Shown here: in pieces, positions 22,376 to 33,767 of the stretch | Position numbering within the stretch: position 1 is the first letter of the stretch | Layout of the letters: every line of letters begins with the position of its first letter | Source of the DNA: Hemileia vastatrix | Taxonomy: Eukaryota > Basidiomycota > Pucciniomycetes > Pucciniales > Zaghouaniaceae | Reading direction: 5' to 3' | DNA: 64,000 nt | Assembly: GCA_030280995.1 (NCBI GenBank) | Contig: JASXTE010000001.1 | Coordinates: 25,003,106 to 25,067,105 of the forward strand | Program-made: the position numbers and the translations under genes | The notes under the pieces: generated by a model | Told to the model about the DNA's origin: nothing | Database searches by the model: none | Seen by the model: the letters and a program-made list of their open reading frames with translations, nothing else

Positions 22376-22615
22376 CCAGTTTATATGTCTTGGTGGAAAG
22401 TGATAAATTAAAATGAGTGCATAGAGTTGCATAGAATATTCCAGTTTAAGGTCATGGGGAACCCATCTTGTAAATCTTTTTAAATTTTCCAAATAACAAA
22501 TGAATTGCCAGTTTAATGTCATAGAGGACAAAGAATGAGTGATTTTCCAGTTTAGGGTCATAGTGGACCAAAGAATGATGAACTTTCCAGTTTAAGGTCA
22601 TGGTGGACCAAACTT
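22376..22615 (+). repeat. Tandem CCAGTTTAAGGTCAT units upstream of gene B
   Basis: CCAGTTTA followed by (A/G)(A/T/G)GTCAT(A/G)G(T/A/G)GGA recurs near 22376, 22441, 22508, 22547 and 22587. The last three are spaced 39-40 bp. A further copy stands alone at about 24459. The array lies just before antisense gene B, so it may be part of its promoter. Confidence 0.75.
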
Positions 22616-22730
22616 TTGATTGATTCCAACATCCTTTTCTATCCAGAGTTCATATCTTTCCACCAGTTCCTTTTCTCTCAATTTTCAGGCCATTATCCAG
22701 TGTTTCCATCCAATTTTTAATCCTATCAAG

Positions 22731-23766
22731 ATGACTCCATCCAGCTATGTTGATTCTCCTGATCATGCTTGAAATTACTGCTGTTTTACCCATCAAGAAT
22801 GTGTTTATACCTTCAACCCTAAGAAACACATCTATAACAGAGCATGTTCTGCCTGCTTCATTATAAAAAGAAAATGCTTCAGCTTGAAATATGGTTCCCT
22901 GCCAATTCCTGCTACCTCTTTTGCCTCCTTCTGTAATCCCAATCCAAAACCATCAACTCCTCCTCCTATTCCTTCTACTTCCAACAATCCAGCACCATTT
23001 ACCCCCTCTGCCTATCTAAAAGTCTCTCCTGACCAAAACACACTGGGTCCAGCTGCTCCTTCTCTTCAGTCTAGGCTTGCTTCTAATCCTCCTAGGACTC
23101 CAATCGCTCCAAGAGCCATGAGAAAAACTCCTTCAATTAAGCCAATCTTGGATCTTTCCTCTTCATCTTCTACCGATTCTCCTAGCCTTGTAAAATTTCA
23201 CAAGCCCAAAAGATCTAGAACCAACAGTTTTCCTTCTTCTCCTATCTCCAAAAAATCCTCTAAAAGACCCAGATCTAATATCAATCCTCCTTCAAAAATT
23301 ATCAACCCCTTCACATCTCTAAAAAAACCAATTCCTATTCCCAGTAAGCCTTTTAGACTCGATCTTGACAGTGTAGATAGTGGTTAGTATCCCTTTTATC
23401 TTGATTAATTCATAATTTAAAAAAATTGACTCTTGCTCCATAATTCCAGTGTCCAATGCTTTGCCCATTCATTCATCAGCGTATGAGCTTCCTTTACCTG
23501 GTCCTAGTTATCCCCAGGTCCCTATTCATCTAGTTGGACATCACCTTTCGCCTAATTTCAATAATATTTTAACTTATTTTCACCATTATCCTCCTTCCGA
23601 TCAAACTGAGGTATGGTTCAGAGAGCAAATTTTGAGGGATCAACTAAAAATAGCCAACTGGCTTCAAATTTCTCAATACCAACAAATTGATTCAGCTACC
23701 CAGATAATCGACGATTCAGCTCCAAATTCTTCATATAGAGCTTCACCCAAAAATAATTCTTCTTAA
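22731..23766 (+). pseudogene. Gypsy-2 antisense gene B: cysteine-cluster protein, two exons
   Basis: Paralogue of gene A. Exon 1 is 22731-23343 with a TGA at 22770-22772 close to the start. The intron is 23344-23449 (GTAAGCC to TTCCAG, 106 nt, phase 1) and exon 2 is 23450-23766. After the stop come CCFTHQEC, then NPKKHIYNRACSAC and KRKC, giving C-x2-C-x4-KRKC at the end as in zinc clusters. A long Pro/Ser/Lys-rich middle follows, with basic runs (KPKRSR, KKSSKRPR) that would suit a nuclear signal. Exon 2 carries NILTYF and WFREQILRDQLK, matching gene A. About 310 residues if the stop is ignored. Reading past the intron without splicing ends at a TAG at 23385. Confidence 0.6.
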
Positions 23767-24866
23767 ATTCAATTTATTCCAGTTAACTAGCTGTCCTGAA
23801 TGGAATATAAAATGAAACATAAAAAATAAATATACACTAAAAAAAACTATTCTAATTTTAATTTTAATTTATTATTATTTTATTTTATATATTTATTTAT
23901 TTATTTATTTTTTTTATTTTTCTATTTATTTTTTATTTTATTTTATTTTATGTAAATGATGAAAATAATAAAAGGTTATAAAAGATTTTTATGAAATAAA
24001 ATTTAAAATTCAATTTTAATAATATTTTTTTTTTAATTTTTTTAAAAGAGAAATGATAAACAAATTTGAAATATAAAATTTATGAAATGTATATATAATT
24101 TTAAAAGATACGCCCTGGCCAATCGATGATCCTTACCCTCAACATCATACCCACATCCAAGTGCAACTTGATGTGGTTACACAATTTTGAGAAATTGAAA
24201 ATACAAAATTAATAAATGAAAGTTTTGAAAAACAAAATTTTATGATAATGATCACTGGGTGGGCTCCCTCCAATTTGTAAAAATGATTGGAGACCACCAG
24301 TGATCCTTCTCTTTGGTAATAATTATATATTAAATAAAATTTGAAAAACAGAAAATAAAGAAATAATAAAAGGAAACAACAAATGAAAGATAAGAAAAAT
24401 CAAATAAATTTGTTCTTTGTTTCTATTGATCGGCTTCGTTAGGGTTGGTAGTGCTCCAGTTTAAAGTCTTAGTGGACTTTTTGTTATAAAAAGCAAAGCC
24501 AGGATTCAACTAGTAACAAAGAAAGAATTATAACGAACATTGTGGGGTAATTGTGTATAGAGCAGCCAGCCCATCAATTACCCCCAAAATTGCCAATATT
24601 TAATTCAGAAGGTTCCCCTGTGAACACATCTACCAAAAAAAAATTTATCATTCCAACATATATTTTCCCCATAATTTTTGTCGCTTTTAAGAGTTTTAAG
24701 AATTTTGAAACAAATGTCTTCATAAATGTCGTAGAATTTCATTAACGGTTTCATCTTCTAAACCAAGTAAAAAACAGTAATATTTTTAATAAGAAAGTAG
24801 TTTATCCTCATTCCGGAGTTAAGCTTTAAATTGATTGTAGAAAAATAGTTTACCCTCATTTCGGAG
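23767..24866. other. AT-rich convergent 3' region with hairpins
   Basis: Lies between the 3' end of antisense gene B and the end of pol. 23850-24010 is low-complexity TTTAT. A hairpin at 24152-24177 pairs CCACATC with GATGTGG. An imperfect hairpin at 24250-24306 pairs CACTGGGTGGGCTCC with GGAGACCACCAGTG. These may help end the two converging transcripts; that is inference. Two copies of a TTTA(T/C)CCTCATT(C/T)CGGAGTTAA unit lie at 24792-24872. Confidence 0.5.
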
Positions 24867-26180
24867 TTAACTTTTGGCACACCTGGTGCCCCTAGGATAG
24901 AACCGTTTGACTTGATTGGCTGCTACCCTCTTCTTTAAAACTACTCCATCCAATTCTTCCAAAACATATGAACCACCAGACACCTGTTCTCTGAATTTAT
25001 AAGGTCCATTCCACCTATCTGCAAACATCTTGCCCCATTGGCTTTCCAAACTCCTATTATACACCAAAACCATATCTCTAGTCTTCAAAGGTTTCCTGAG
25101 CCTGTGTGCTAATCTTTCATCCCAATACCTTACTGACTGATTTCTGATTTTAATCATTCTAGAATATGCCTTTCCTAAGTATTCTTCTTTCTTCTCCAGC
25201 TGCATCATTCTTGCACATAACAATTCTTCAGTAGTGTTAACAGTATCCCAATCTACTCCAAGATATGATTCAGCCTCTAAATCAACTGGTAAAACTGTGT
25301 TTTGTCCAAAAACTAGTTTTTAGGGTGAATATCCAATCGTCCTTTTGGCAGTTATTCTGTCAGCAAATAATACTAAGGGTAAATAGTGCCTCCATTTTTC
25401 ATCACTTGTTCCACACATTTTAACTAATGCATCCTTTATAATTTGATGCCCTCTTTCAACCATTTCTTCAGCTTCAGGATAATAAGGGGTTGCTACCCTA
25501 ACCTTCAATCTAACCTTTTATATAGCTTCCCTCAATTCTGCCCCAAATACAGTTCCACCATCAACCGTTACCAATTTCATAACCCCATATCTATACACCC
25601 AATCTTTCAACAAGAAATCTGCCACATTTTTGGAATTTAAATTAATAAGAGGCTCTGCCTCTACCCGACCAGATAAATCATCTCTGGCTTCAATTAAATT
25701 TTTATATCTCCCCTCTTTTATATGAACAGCATCCAAACTAACCCTACCAAAAAGAGTGTTTTCACCGGTCGCATGTCTAGGTTCTTTTGACCTTAGATAA
25801 CTCCTTCTTTGACATTCTTCACATGACTGAATACATTTCTTAACAGCCATCTTCATACCAGGCCACCAAAATCTATCAGTAATTCATTTATATGTCTTGC
25901 CCATTCCCCTATGACCAAGATCTTCATGCAGTGCTTTCATAACCTACTCTTTCCCTTTCTTTTGAGAAACTACTACTTGAGGATTTGGATACCTCCTTTT
26001 CATCAATCTTTGTCCAGATATATAAAATGCTGGGGTCTTTCTTTTGATAGCCATCCAGTCATCATCATCACATTCCTCTGGCCTTTCCAGAGTCAACAAA
26101 TATTTTACCAAAACATAATAAAACCCAGTCTGTCCCCAGACCTCATCTTTAAAATCCAATAATATAACATCCAAGGGCAC
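24867..26180 (-). pseudogene. Gypsy-2 integrase
   Basis: All parts share one frame. The zinc finger ends with CIQSCEECQ. The catalytic D is in SLDAVHIKEG, the second D in TVDGGTVFG, and the E in EEMVERGHQIIKDAL. The C-terminus has the usual YWDERLAHR and DRWNGPYKF blocks and ends at CAKS. Nonsense codons lie at 25944 (TAG), about 25883 (TGA), 25518 (TAA) and 25320 (TAA). Confidence 0.85.
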
Positions 26181-26228
26181 TTCCCTATCACCTATATCAC
26201 CTGCACTTGCAAGATCGATAAGCTTCTT

Positions 26229-27227
26229 TTATTGAGTATGATTGATAAACAAATAAAAACTGTCTTCTTTAAATTTAGAAACTTCAAATCTCTTTTGAAC
26301 CAAATTTTTATCAACCTCTTTACCATCCTTTTTAGTATCTCCTTCTTCATCATCATCGTCCAACCTCCACTTTACCAAATTTATATCTACACCCAACCTT
26401 TCTTTGACAGAATTTTCTAAACTTCCAACATATACACCATTAACCAATCTACTACCATCCCATACTATCACATCATTCTCATCCACATATACACTTTCCA
26501 CACTTTCATTATACTCATATCCCACATATTCATCCCACTTTATACAACCAGCCAGTTTAACCTCATGGGGGAGGTATGGAAAGTCTTCAGCTCCTTTAGT
26601 GCTGGCTTTAATAACAGATATATTTTCATCAAATTCTTCTGAGTCTGAATCCTCTTCAGTTGGTGGCCTTCTTGACAATCCATCTGGAATAGTAAATGTT
26701 TTTCCAGGCTTATGAACCAAATCAAATGAGAAATTCTGAATAAAAGCTACCCATCTAGTCATGGGAGCATTTGGTAAGCTTTGAGAATTGATCATCTGAA
26801 TTAAGAACTTTGCGTCCACTTGAAGTTCAAAGTGTTGTCCCCATAAAAAATTTTGCAATTTCTTCAAAATTTTTGCCACACCACAGAGTTCCAATTTCGG
26901 TTGAGAATATCTTGATTCCACCTCAGTAAAAACTACAGATTCATACCTGACTGGTCTAATATAACCAGCTTTATCCATCTGAGACAAGACCACCCCAGAA
27001 GCAATCTTACTTGAGTCAACTGCTAAATAAATCCTACCAGCATCTTTTCCATAATCCAACTTATGCAGGACAATATCTTCTCCAACCACCTTCTTCAACT
27101 TCACAAACGCCTTCTCACACTCTTCATCCCAATCCCAATCAGCATCCTTCCTAGTTAAACTTCTCAATGGAGCAGCCAATAAAGAGAAATCCCTAATAAA
27201 CATCCTAAAATAAACACATACTCCCAA
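26229..27227 (-). pseudogene. Gypsy-2 RNase H and connection
   Basis: Continues RT after a frameshift. FRMFIRDFSLLAAPL is the usual link between RT and RNase H. RNase H follows with D in LAVDSSKIASG, E in PKLELCGV and D in LQVDAKF. A long acidic connector (EEDSDSEEFDE, DDDDEEGD) leads to integrase. It ends at a TAA at 26229 and reads on in the same frame. Confidence 0.85.
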
Positions 27228-27239
27228 AAATCCTCTAAC

Positions 27240-28528
27240 TTAAGTAGTGTTTCTAGGTCTTGGCCAAGATTGAATTTTGTTGACTTTCTTCTTTGACATA
27301 ATTTGGCCTTCCCTACACACCACATGACCAAGAATCTCCAAAGCTGGAACACAAAAAAAAAATTAGAGCCAGAAATAGTTAAACCATCTTCTTCAATCCT
27401 AAACAACATCCTTTCCAAAGTTACTGCATACTCCCAAATAAACCTCGTAATACCTGGATTCTCTTCCAACACTTCATTATCATAATCAGTTGAAGGACAT
27501 TTAATTCCACCATCATCAATAAATATACCAGCATACTGTGGAATTTAATCTTGAAGAATCCAACCCATTTGTGCTTGATAAACATCAGCAGAATTAGTAG
27601 CACCTTGAGGTAATCTAGTCAGCTGTAACCGTCCAAGAGGAGTATAAAAAGTTGTCAGAGGTCTTGAATCCAGATGTAATTCTCTTTCATAATAGCCCCC
27701 CATAATATCACCCAAACCATAACACACTCTCCCAGAAAACGCTTCCACAAACTCCTCAGCACTAGGTGGTATACCAGCATCCTTTATTGTAACCCTATTT
27801 AATTCCCTGAGATCATGAACTACTCTAAGTTTGCCATTTGGTTTCTTGATACAAAATACCAGACTAGAATAACTTGATGATGATTGCTCATACAGTCCAG
27901 TGCAAATCCATTCTCTGACAACTTTGATATAAGCTTCTTTTAATGCAGCTGGAATTGGGATTGGTTTTTTCTGCCACAGTTCATGACATACCACAGGAAT
28001 CTTGTAAGGCTCCCCATAGGAATGCTTCAACACACCCCTATCCTCTTCTACAAAAGCAATGGCCTTCTCTTGCTTGACCATCACATCCAACAACAACTTC
28101 TTCTCTTCTCCAGACAACCAACCATCAGGTCCAAAATTAACAACACCTAATCTATCAAAAATGATTCTTGACATTTCAGAAAATTCAGGCAGATTCTTCA
28201 CCAAGGGACATTCATAAGGATCTCTTGATAGCCTTGGTCTTCTCAAAGGTTGATTGAATTCAGCAGGTAGCGGTTCATTAATTGGTTGGATTTTATTTTC
28301 TACTTTCTTATATTTTTCTGCTTCCATGTCTACATAAGCTTGAGGTAAAATATTAATTTTTGTATCGCCATTAAAAATTTCATCAAAGGAATTCCCTTCT
28401 TCATCAGAATAAGAATAAGAATAATCAGAAAAATGTTTTATTTCATTTTTAAATTTACCCTTCTTCACTTTTCCCTCGTCTAACTTTTCAACAAATTTTC
28501 CAACACCTTTAATTCCCTTATCCATCAT
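27240..28528 (-). pseudogene. Gypsy-2 reverse transcriptase
   Basis: RT blocks in order: PIPIPAALKE, FCIKKPNGKLRVVHDLRELN, motif A D in GLGDIMGGYYE, TRLPQGATNSADVYQ, and a catalytic box GIFIDDGG. The box is FIDD, not the usual YIDD/YVDD. A TAA at 27545 precedes the box. A ten-base A run at about 27351 (plus strand) marks a frameshift after TISGS. The start at 28528 is not supported by a promoter; it is only the first ATG after the spacer repeats, and this frame differs from that of gag. Confidence 0.85.
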
Positions 28529-28547
28529 AAATCCCCCGTAAAGAAAG

Positions 28548-28790
28548 TTGGCAGTTTATCCTCTTGTTGGAGGACCGTAATTGAATTATCACAAAAATTA
28601 TTTTTTTTTGTTTTAATTATACTAAGATTTTTTATAGAATTTTGATGAAATAATTGCAGTTTACCCTCTTGCTGGAGGTCCAGAATTGAATTATCACAAA
28701 AATTATTTTTTTGTGTTTTAATTATACTAAGATTTTTTATAGAATTTTGATGACCTAATTTCATTTTACCCTCTTGCTGGAGGTCAGAAA
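28548..28790 (-). repeat. 105-bp tandem repeat in the protease-RT spacer
   Basis: Two full units and part of a third; ATTATCACAAAAATTATTTTT recurs at a step of 105 bp. Each unit contains CC(T)CTTG(T/C)TGGAGG. On the minus strand the units stay open and would encode a repeated peptide containing HQNSIKNLSIIKT. The stretch 28792-29036 beside it is unassigned spacer. Confidence 0.85.
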
Positions 28791-29036
28791 ATCAACCATT
28801 CCAATTTTTATTCAACATAATATTTCCCATTTTCCCTCTTGATCCATTCTTGAACGTGATCAAAAATCTTGACAGAGAAGTGAGACAAACCAAAAATTTG
28901 AAAACATAATAACAATTTAACGTATTATTAACTGAAAATAATTGAGAATCCACTTGAATTATCTCCAGGTGAGCTGACCTATTACAATCCAGGATCTCAT
29001 CCTGGGGAGAGATTGCAACAATAAAGTGATCAGCCC

Positions 29037-29867
29037 CTACCACCCCAAAAAATGAGGGTCTTCATAATCCCCCTCTAAAAATATTTCACCAGAAGCTGTC
29101 CGTTTTATACACCGCTTCTTGGTGCATACACAACATTGACACATAGTGGTCACCCCAGGCCTAGTTTCCCAACCTTTATCTCCTGGGGGTGCTAGAGGCA
29201 TATGAAGCCTTCTCATATCATCCCCTGTAATCTCCAAACTAATACCTATACCAGATTGATAACCAATCCTGGCCTCAAAATCCATCAAAAAAGGACCACC
29301 AAGAACAGTTTTAACTGCCCCTCTGGCCACATAAAAGTGAACCTTACCAATAGATCCACAAATACCTAATTTGACATTCTCAGCCGTACCCATCAGATCT
29401 GTTGCATGCACTCCAATACCTCTGAGGTTTCCCCCAGTACCAGTTTTAATTGGCAAGCCTATATTTGTTGCTTGCTCTAAAGAAATCAAATTAATTTGAG
29501 ACCCTGAATCAACCAAGGCCTTTACCTCTTTACCATTAATAGTTACCACCAGGTAACCCAGGTGAGCAGAAAAATGTGTTTCAACATCCTCCCCAAACTT
29601 CTCAGCATTTTCACAAATATATTCCACCTCTCCAGCGGAAACCCGTCGCCTTATCAGATGCTTCTTCTGCTTCTCTGCAAGTGCCAGAATAATAGTGAAA
29701 AGCTCCCCCAAAGATAAGGGAATCTGAATTTGATTCACCCTATTCAAAATGTCTTCCATTTCATTTTCTTGACCAGATACTACTGGTCGCTTGTACTGGA
29801 CTTTCGATTTAATTACCTTGGCCCTGGGCACCTCTTGAGGACCCACATTGCCATCTTCACCCCCCAT
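29037..29867 (-). pseudogene. Gypsy-2 aspartic protease region
   Basis: Protease active site at VDSGSQINLIS, near residue 128, followed by a GxG region and VLGGPFL, the usual second half of retropepsins. It is in the same frame as gag, past a stop. Near the C-terminus a tight cysteine run (CQCCVCTKKRC) is notable; it could bind metal. It ends FLGW. Confidence 0.8.
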
Positions 29868-29921
29868 AATAACATCTTCACTACTGATAACCCTAGCTCC
29901 ATCACCAGCTTCTTTCTCTAA

Positions 29922-31598
29922 TCAAGATCCATCGCTAGTCTTTCTTTCTCCCTCCATTGGGATGGGACTGCTAAAACTTGGTCTGGGTAGTGACACCAAA
30001 GGTACGTCCTCCTCAGAATCCAAATCATCATCTGGCATAGGCTCACCATTTAAATCAAACTTGCCATAACTAGGAGGCCCCATATTGGCCATCCCCTTCT
30101 GTGTTCTATAAATTTTGTCCTTAGAGTAAGGTCTCAACTTTTTAATTGCCTTTCCAGGTTTAGCCTTTAGTTGGCTCTGTATGCTACTTTTAGCTTTAGT
30201 AGAAGCTGCTCTTCTAGCAGCATCGACATCATATTTGCCAGCCATACAGTTACCCTCCACTCTAACAACTGTTGCCAGCTCCAAACCACCAAAAGAAGTT
30301 GAAAATGTGGCCTTACTGACCTCTTTCTCTTTACCTTTATCAGCTTTACCACTGCTTTTACCATCACCATTTTTGCCACCCTTGGCATTATCATCATTGT
30401 CTTTTAATTCTTCAAATCGGGCTCTTCTTTCAGCCGCCATATTCCATCTAACCAAATCAGAAGGCACTTGTCCATTTCTGGACTTGATGAACAATCCATC
30501 AGGAAATTTATAGACCTTTCCATAAAATAACACTCTCCCAGCATCCAAATCTTTATCTAGAGTAAAACATACTCCAGCTCTGTGCCCCCTCCTATTACAA
30601 TAGGAGAACACCTTTGGCTCATCATATCCACCTCTATAACCACTACCACAATTACCATTCCCATTCTTCCTATTGCCAGAGAAGCGGTTCCCATTGCCAT
30701 TGCCATTAAAATTTTGACATTCATATCCTCTTGATTGATAGGAAGTAGACATCAATGAAGAAGCGATTGGGGCCTTATTAGCCTTCTGTGTCTCTTGGAC
30801 AAATATCTTCAATTGCTTTGTTAAATCGGCCAAGTGATTGACCATCTTGTTGTTCACGTTGCCTTCAACTTTTGCCACCGGTAGTCCCATCTGAGCCTTC
30901 TTGGCCTCTTGAGCTTTGACCATGATATCATTATTTTCTGACAAAACTTCACTAACCTTTCTGACACATTGAGTGCAGGACTCTTGATATTTTTACAAAG
31001 CCATTAATTTAAGATGAGCTTGAATATTCTCCTTAAGAATCTCTAAAGCCAGAAATTTTTGTTTTCCATTGGGTAGTTCCTTCATTAAGTCTTTTCTTGA
31101 GAGATCCTTCAAGATGTCCATTTGAATATCCCTACTGCAAGCTGACCAGAACAGATCCTTAGCTTGATTTTCATGAATCAATTTGTCCACCAAAATAAGA
31201 TATTCCACCACTTCATCAAACTCAACACATAGCTTCTTGAAGTCAGCCATGGAAGAAACACCCCCTTTTTCCTGCCAGTCACCAACAATTTTATTAAAGT
31301 CCAACATAGTAAATCTAACACCCCATCTATCAACCATAGCCTTTGAAAATGTTACCCAATCCTTGTCCTTGAAAGCCTGCATAGCAATGACCTCTTTTTC
31401 CACCTCCCTATCAGCAATAAAAAATCTAACCTGCTTCACCATGTTCACATGAGAAGCACCATCAACAGCAGCAGCAGCTTCATACCTGCAAATAAACCAT
31501 TTAACCTCCTCCCTATTAAACTTTGGGCCATCCCAAGAAACGATCCTGACAGAAGGAGTAAGAGGAAGAGAATAACCAGAAGCAGAAGAAGAAGACAT
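29922..31598 (-). pseudogene. Gypsy-2 gag
   Basis: Starts ATG (MSSSSASGYS). The capsid region (WDGPKFNREEVKWFICRYE, DWVTFSKAMVDRWG) reads to a TAA at 30993 and continues in frame from about 30944. An Asn/Gly-rich linker precedes a zinc knuckle, CNRRGHRAGVC. The first cysteine of the CCHC appears lost: the residue two before this C is F and the next is S. A long basic and acidic C-terminal part follows, ending at 29922. Confidence 0.8.
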
Positions 31599-31761
31599 CC
31601 CAATAAAGTAAGAAAAGTGTTTAAACTGTTAAAATAAGAAAGCCTCTTTCAGGATAAGATAAATAAATCGATAAGATTTTCAGTAAGCAAGTCTCTTGCA
31701 GGCTAAAAGTCTAAGTATAAATTAAGTTCTTTTAAGATCTAGAGAAATCAAACCCCACATT

Positions 31762-31773
31762 GGGCGTCACCAA
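31762..31773 (-). promoter_or_regulatory. Primer binding site of Gypsy-2
   Basis: On the minus strand TTGGTGACGCCC follows the LTR end CCTACA directly. It would pair with a tRNA 3' end GGGCGTCACCA. The exact tRNA is not identified. Confidence 0.75.
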
Positions 31774-32875
31774 TGTAGGATATACTCTTACAGTTTCCTT
31801 GCTGTAAGCAGAATCAGAAAAAGTTGGATAATCAGAGAAAACCCTGTCCCTCTAAATGAATTTGTGAGTTTTTAGATCAATAAGCTTAAAAGTCTACTTG
31901 ATAATAATAAAGATTGAATCCCTGTTTAATTAATGCTTGTTAGGATGATTGAGAAGTTCTTCTGTGCAAAACAACTGAAATGCAACAATAAAGTTACACC
32001 AGATACAATATTTTAAAAGAAAGAAGATTTAATGTTTTTAGATTTTAATAATTTTTGAAAACAGATACTATAAATAAGTCCCTGGAGTTGAGACCTTTCT
32101 AATGATACCCTAAATGTTAATTTTTAAGAGTTGTTGAGTAAAATATTTAAAGTGTTATGTAAATTTGTTATTTTATAAGGGTATTACAAATAATTAATTA
32201 TTTTGTTGACAAAAGAAAAATATGAATAATGGTTGTTATGACCATATATCTGTCTCCTCTAAGAGATCTCTGTATGATACTCTGAGATGCCCAATTTCGA
32301 GTTTGAAGTGTCCTTAAGTATACCTAGTCACGTGCCTAATTTTCCCTTCCGGAGCACAGCCAGAGCTCTTCCGGAGATTGTCTGGAGCTCGTCCAGAGCT
32401 TGTCCGGACCTCTGGACTCAATCTAGAACCATAAATCTATAATAAAAAATTTAAAAAAATTACACATGATAGAGCTACTTCTCTTTAATATTTCTAACTA
32501 TTTTTCGTAGTCTGCGCAGCTTTATTCATCCTGTGAAAAATCATCAAAGGTAAGTAATTTTTGAAAAACATAAATAATTTAATAAATCATTAGAAATCAA
32601 TTAAAAATATAAGAAAAATAGTAAAAATTCAGGGAAAATTCCCAAAGGTTCTTGAGCTTCTTGAATTTCATTAACTTTTATTTTGTAGCGGTAAAAAATC
32701 ATATGACCCGTGAAATTAATAATTCTGACCAAACATCACATCTTGACTTTTTCAACTTCATTTTTCGTTAATAATAAAATATTTTAAACTAATCCGGCTT
32801 CTCCAATCACCATCCTATTCCCAATAAATATTCTAAATTGACTTTTAGAGCCGTAATAAGATTTGGAATTCTACA
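31774..32875 (-). repeat. 5' LTR of Gypsy-2 (1,102 bp)
   Basis: Starts TGTAGGATATACTC and ends GGAATTCTACA on the plus strand. It is followed by the target duplication AAAGG. It contains a run of near-repeats of GGAGCTCGTCCAGAGC type (32372-32400), where the left LTR has fewer units. Confidence 0.95.
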
Positions 32876-33264
32876 AAAGGTATTGTTTTTTACTAAAAAA
32901 ATTCAAAGTTCTAATGTCTCATACTCTATTACTTTCATCCCTGAAAGACCTTTATGATGAAATTTGTGTTCCTCTGGATAACCATCCCGACTCAAAAGCA
33001 GTCAAATTTGAGGATTCCTGCAAGCTCATGATGACCTTAGCCCAGAGCAGAGCAGATTGGGAGACTTTCTCCTCAACTTCTACTTCTTCTTTGTCAACTG
33101 AACCCATTTTTAATGTGGCTGCTCATCCACAACATCAAACTAACTCTTACAGACCTCCTGGTGCTCAAAGACAATGTCATGAAGGCAAATTGACCACAAA
33201 TGCTTTTGCTCACTGTCCTTACATCCTTTACTCATCCAATTTTCCCAAAGACTCTACATTATGA
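32876..33264 (+). pseudogene. Copia-B gag, second fragment
   Basis: Continues gag after Gypsy-2: LLLSSLKDLYDEICVPLD, then LMMTLAQSRADWETF. A frameshift probably lies in the T/A runs at 32883-32895, because the frame across the insertion does not match. No zinc knuckle is recognisable. Confidence 0.6.
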
Positions 33265-33767
33265 GGGAGCATTCCATGGCTTTTGCATCTGAACAAAATG
33301 CAAAAAACAAACCAGTTTACATTTCTTACAAGAGACATCAACACAGGCAGATTAGAGCCAGAAATGTCCTGGTTGAAGCCAATGAAGTCACTATTTTTGA
33401 GGAAATTTTTGAGGCTTTGTATAAGCAAGTTGAGAATATTGATCTAAACAGTGCAGAATGTTCACCTGAAGCAGTTTCAGGAAATGTGGCAATCTTGTAT
33501 TCTGTAGAAACACACCATTTCACTGGCAATGTGAGCCTTCTCAGAAATTTCAAACTTCTTAAAAATCAAATACCAATCAAAGTAGTAGCTAATTGTCCTT
33601 TCTCATTTATTACTGGTATAGGGAACCTGAAAACAAGAGGAGATGGAAAAGTTGTCACCATTACCAATGTTTTTTACTTTCCAGATGTTAGAAATACCCA
33701 TCTTTCTCTTTTGATTTGGTGGATAGTGGTTTCTATTTTGGTTTATCTTCTGAAGATAAGAACTTAG
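33265..33767 (+). pseudogene. Copia-B protease, catalytic site destroyed
   Basis: ETHHFTGNVSLL lies where copia-D has DSGATHHVTGNMSNF. The catalytic aspartate and the SGA are replaced (YSVE). Downstream GIGNLKTRGDGK and FYFPDV match the copia protease C-terminus. The protein cannot be active. Confidence 0.7.

Larger units (their letters stand above)
19830..32875 (-). mobile_element. Gypsy-2: 13-kb Ty3/Gypsy-type element with antisense accessory genes
   Basis: LTRs at 19830-20910 and 31774-32875. Target duplication AAAGG at 19825-19829 and 32876-32880. A primer site at the right and a polypurine tract at the left fix the direction (minus). The gag-pol region is 24867-31598. About 4 kb between pol and the 3' LTR is unusually long for a Gypsy element and holds two genes on the opposite strand. 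Pol carries at least six nonsense codons and one homopolymer frameshift. Confidence 0.95.

Noticed and set aside
30181..30513. Plus-strand frame opposite Gypsy-2 gag
   Set aside because: Shadow of the real minus-strand gag; it shows no intron or motif, unlike the antisense genes at 21073-23766.
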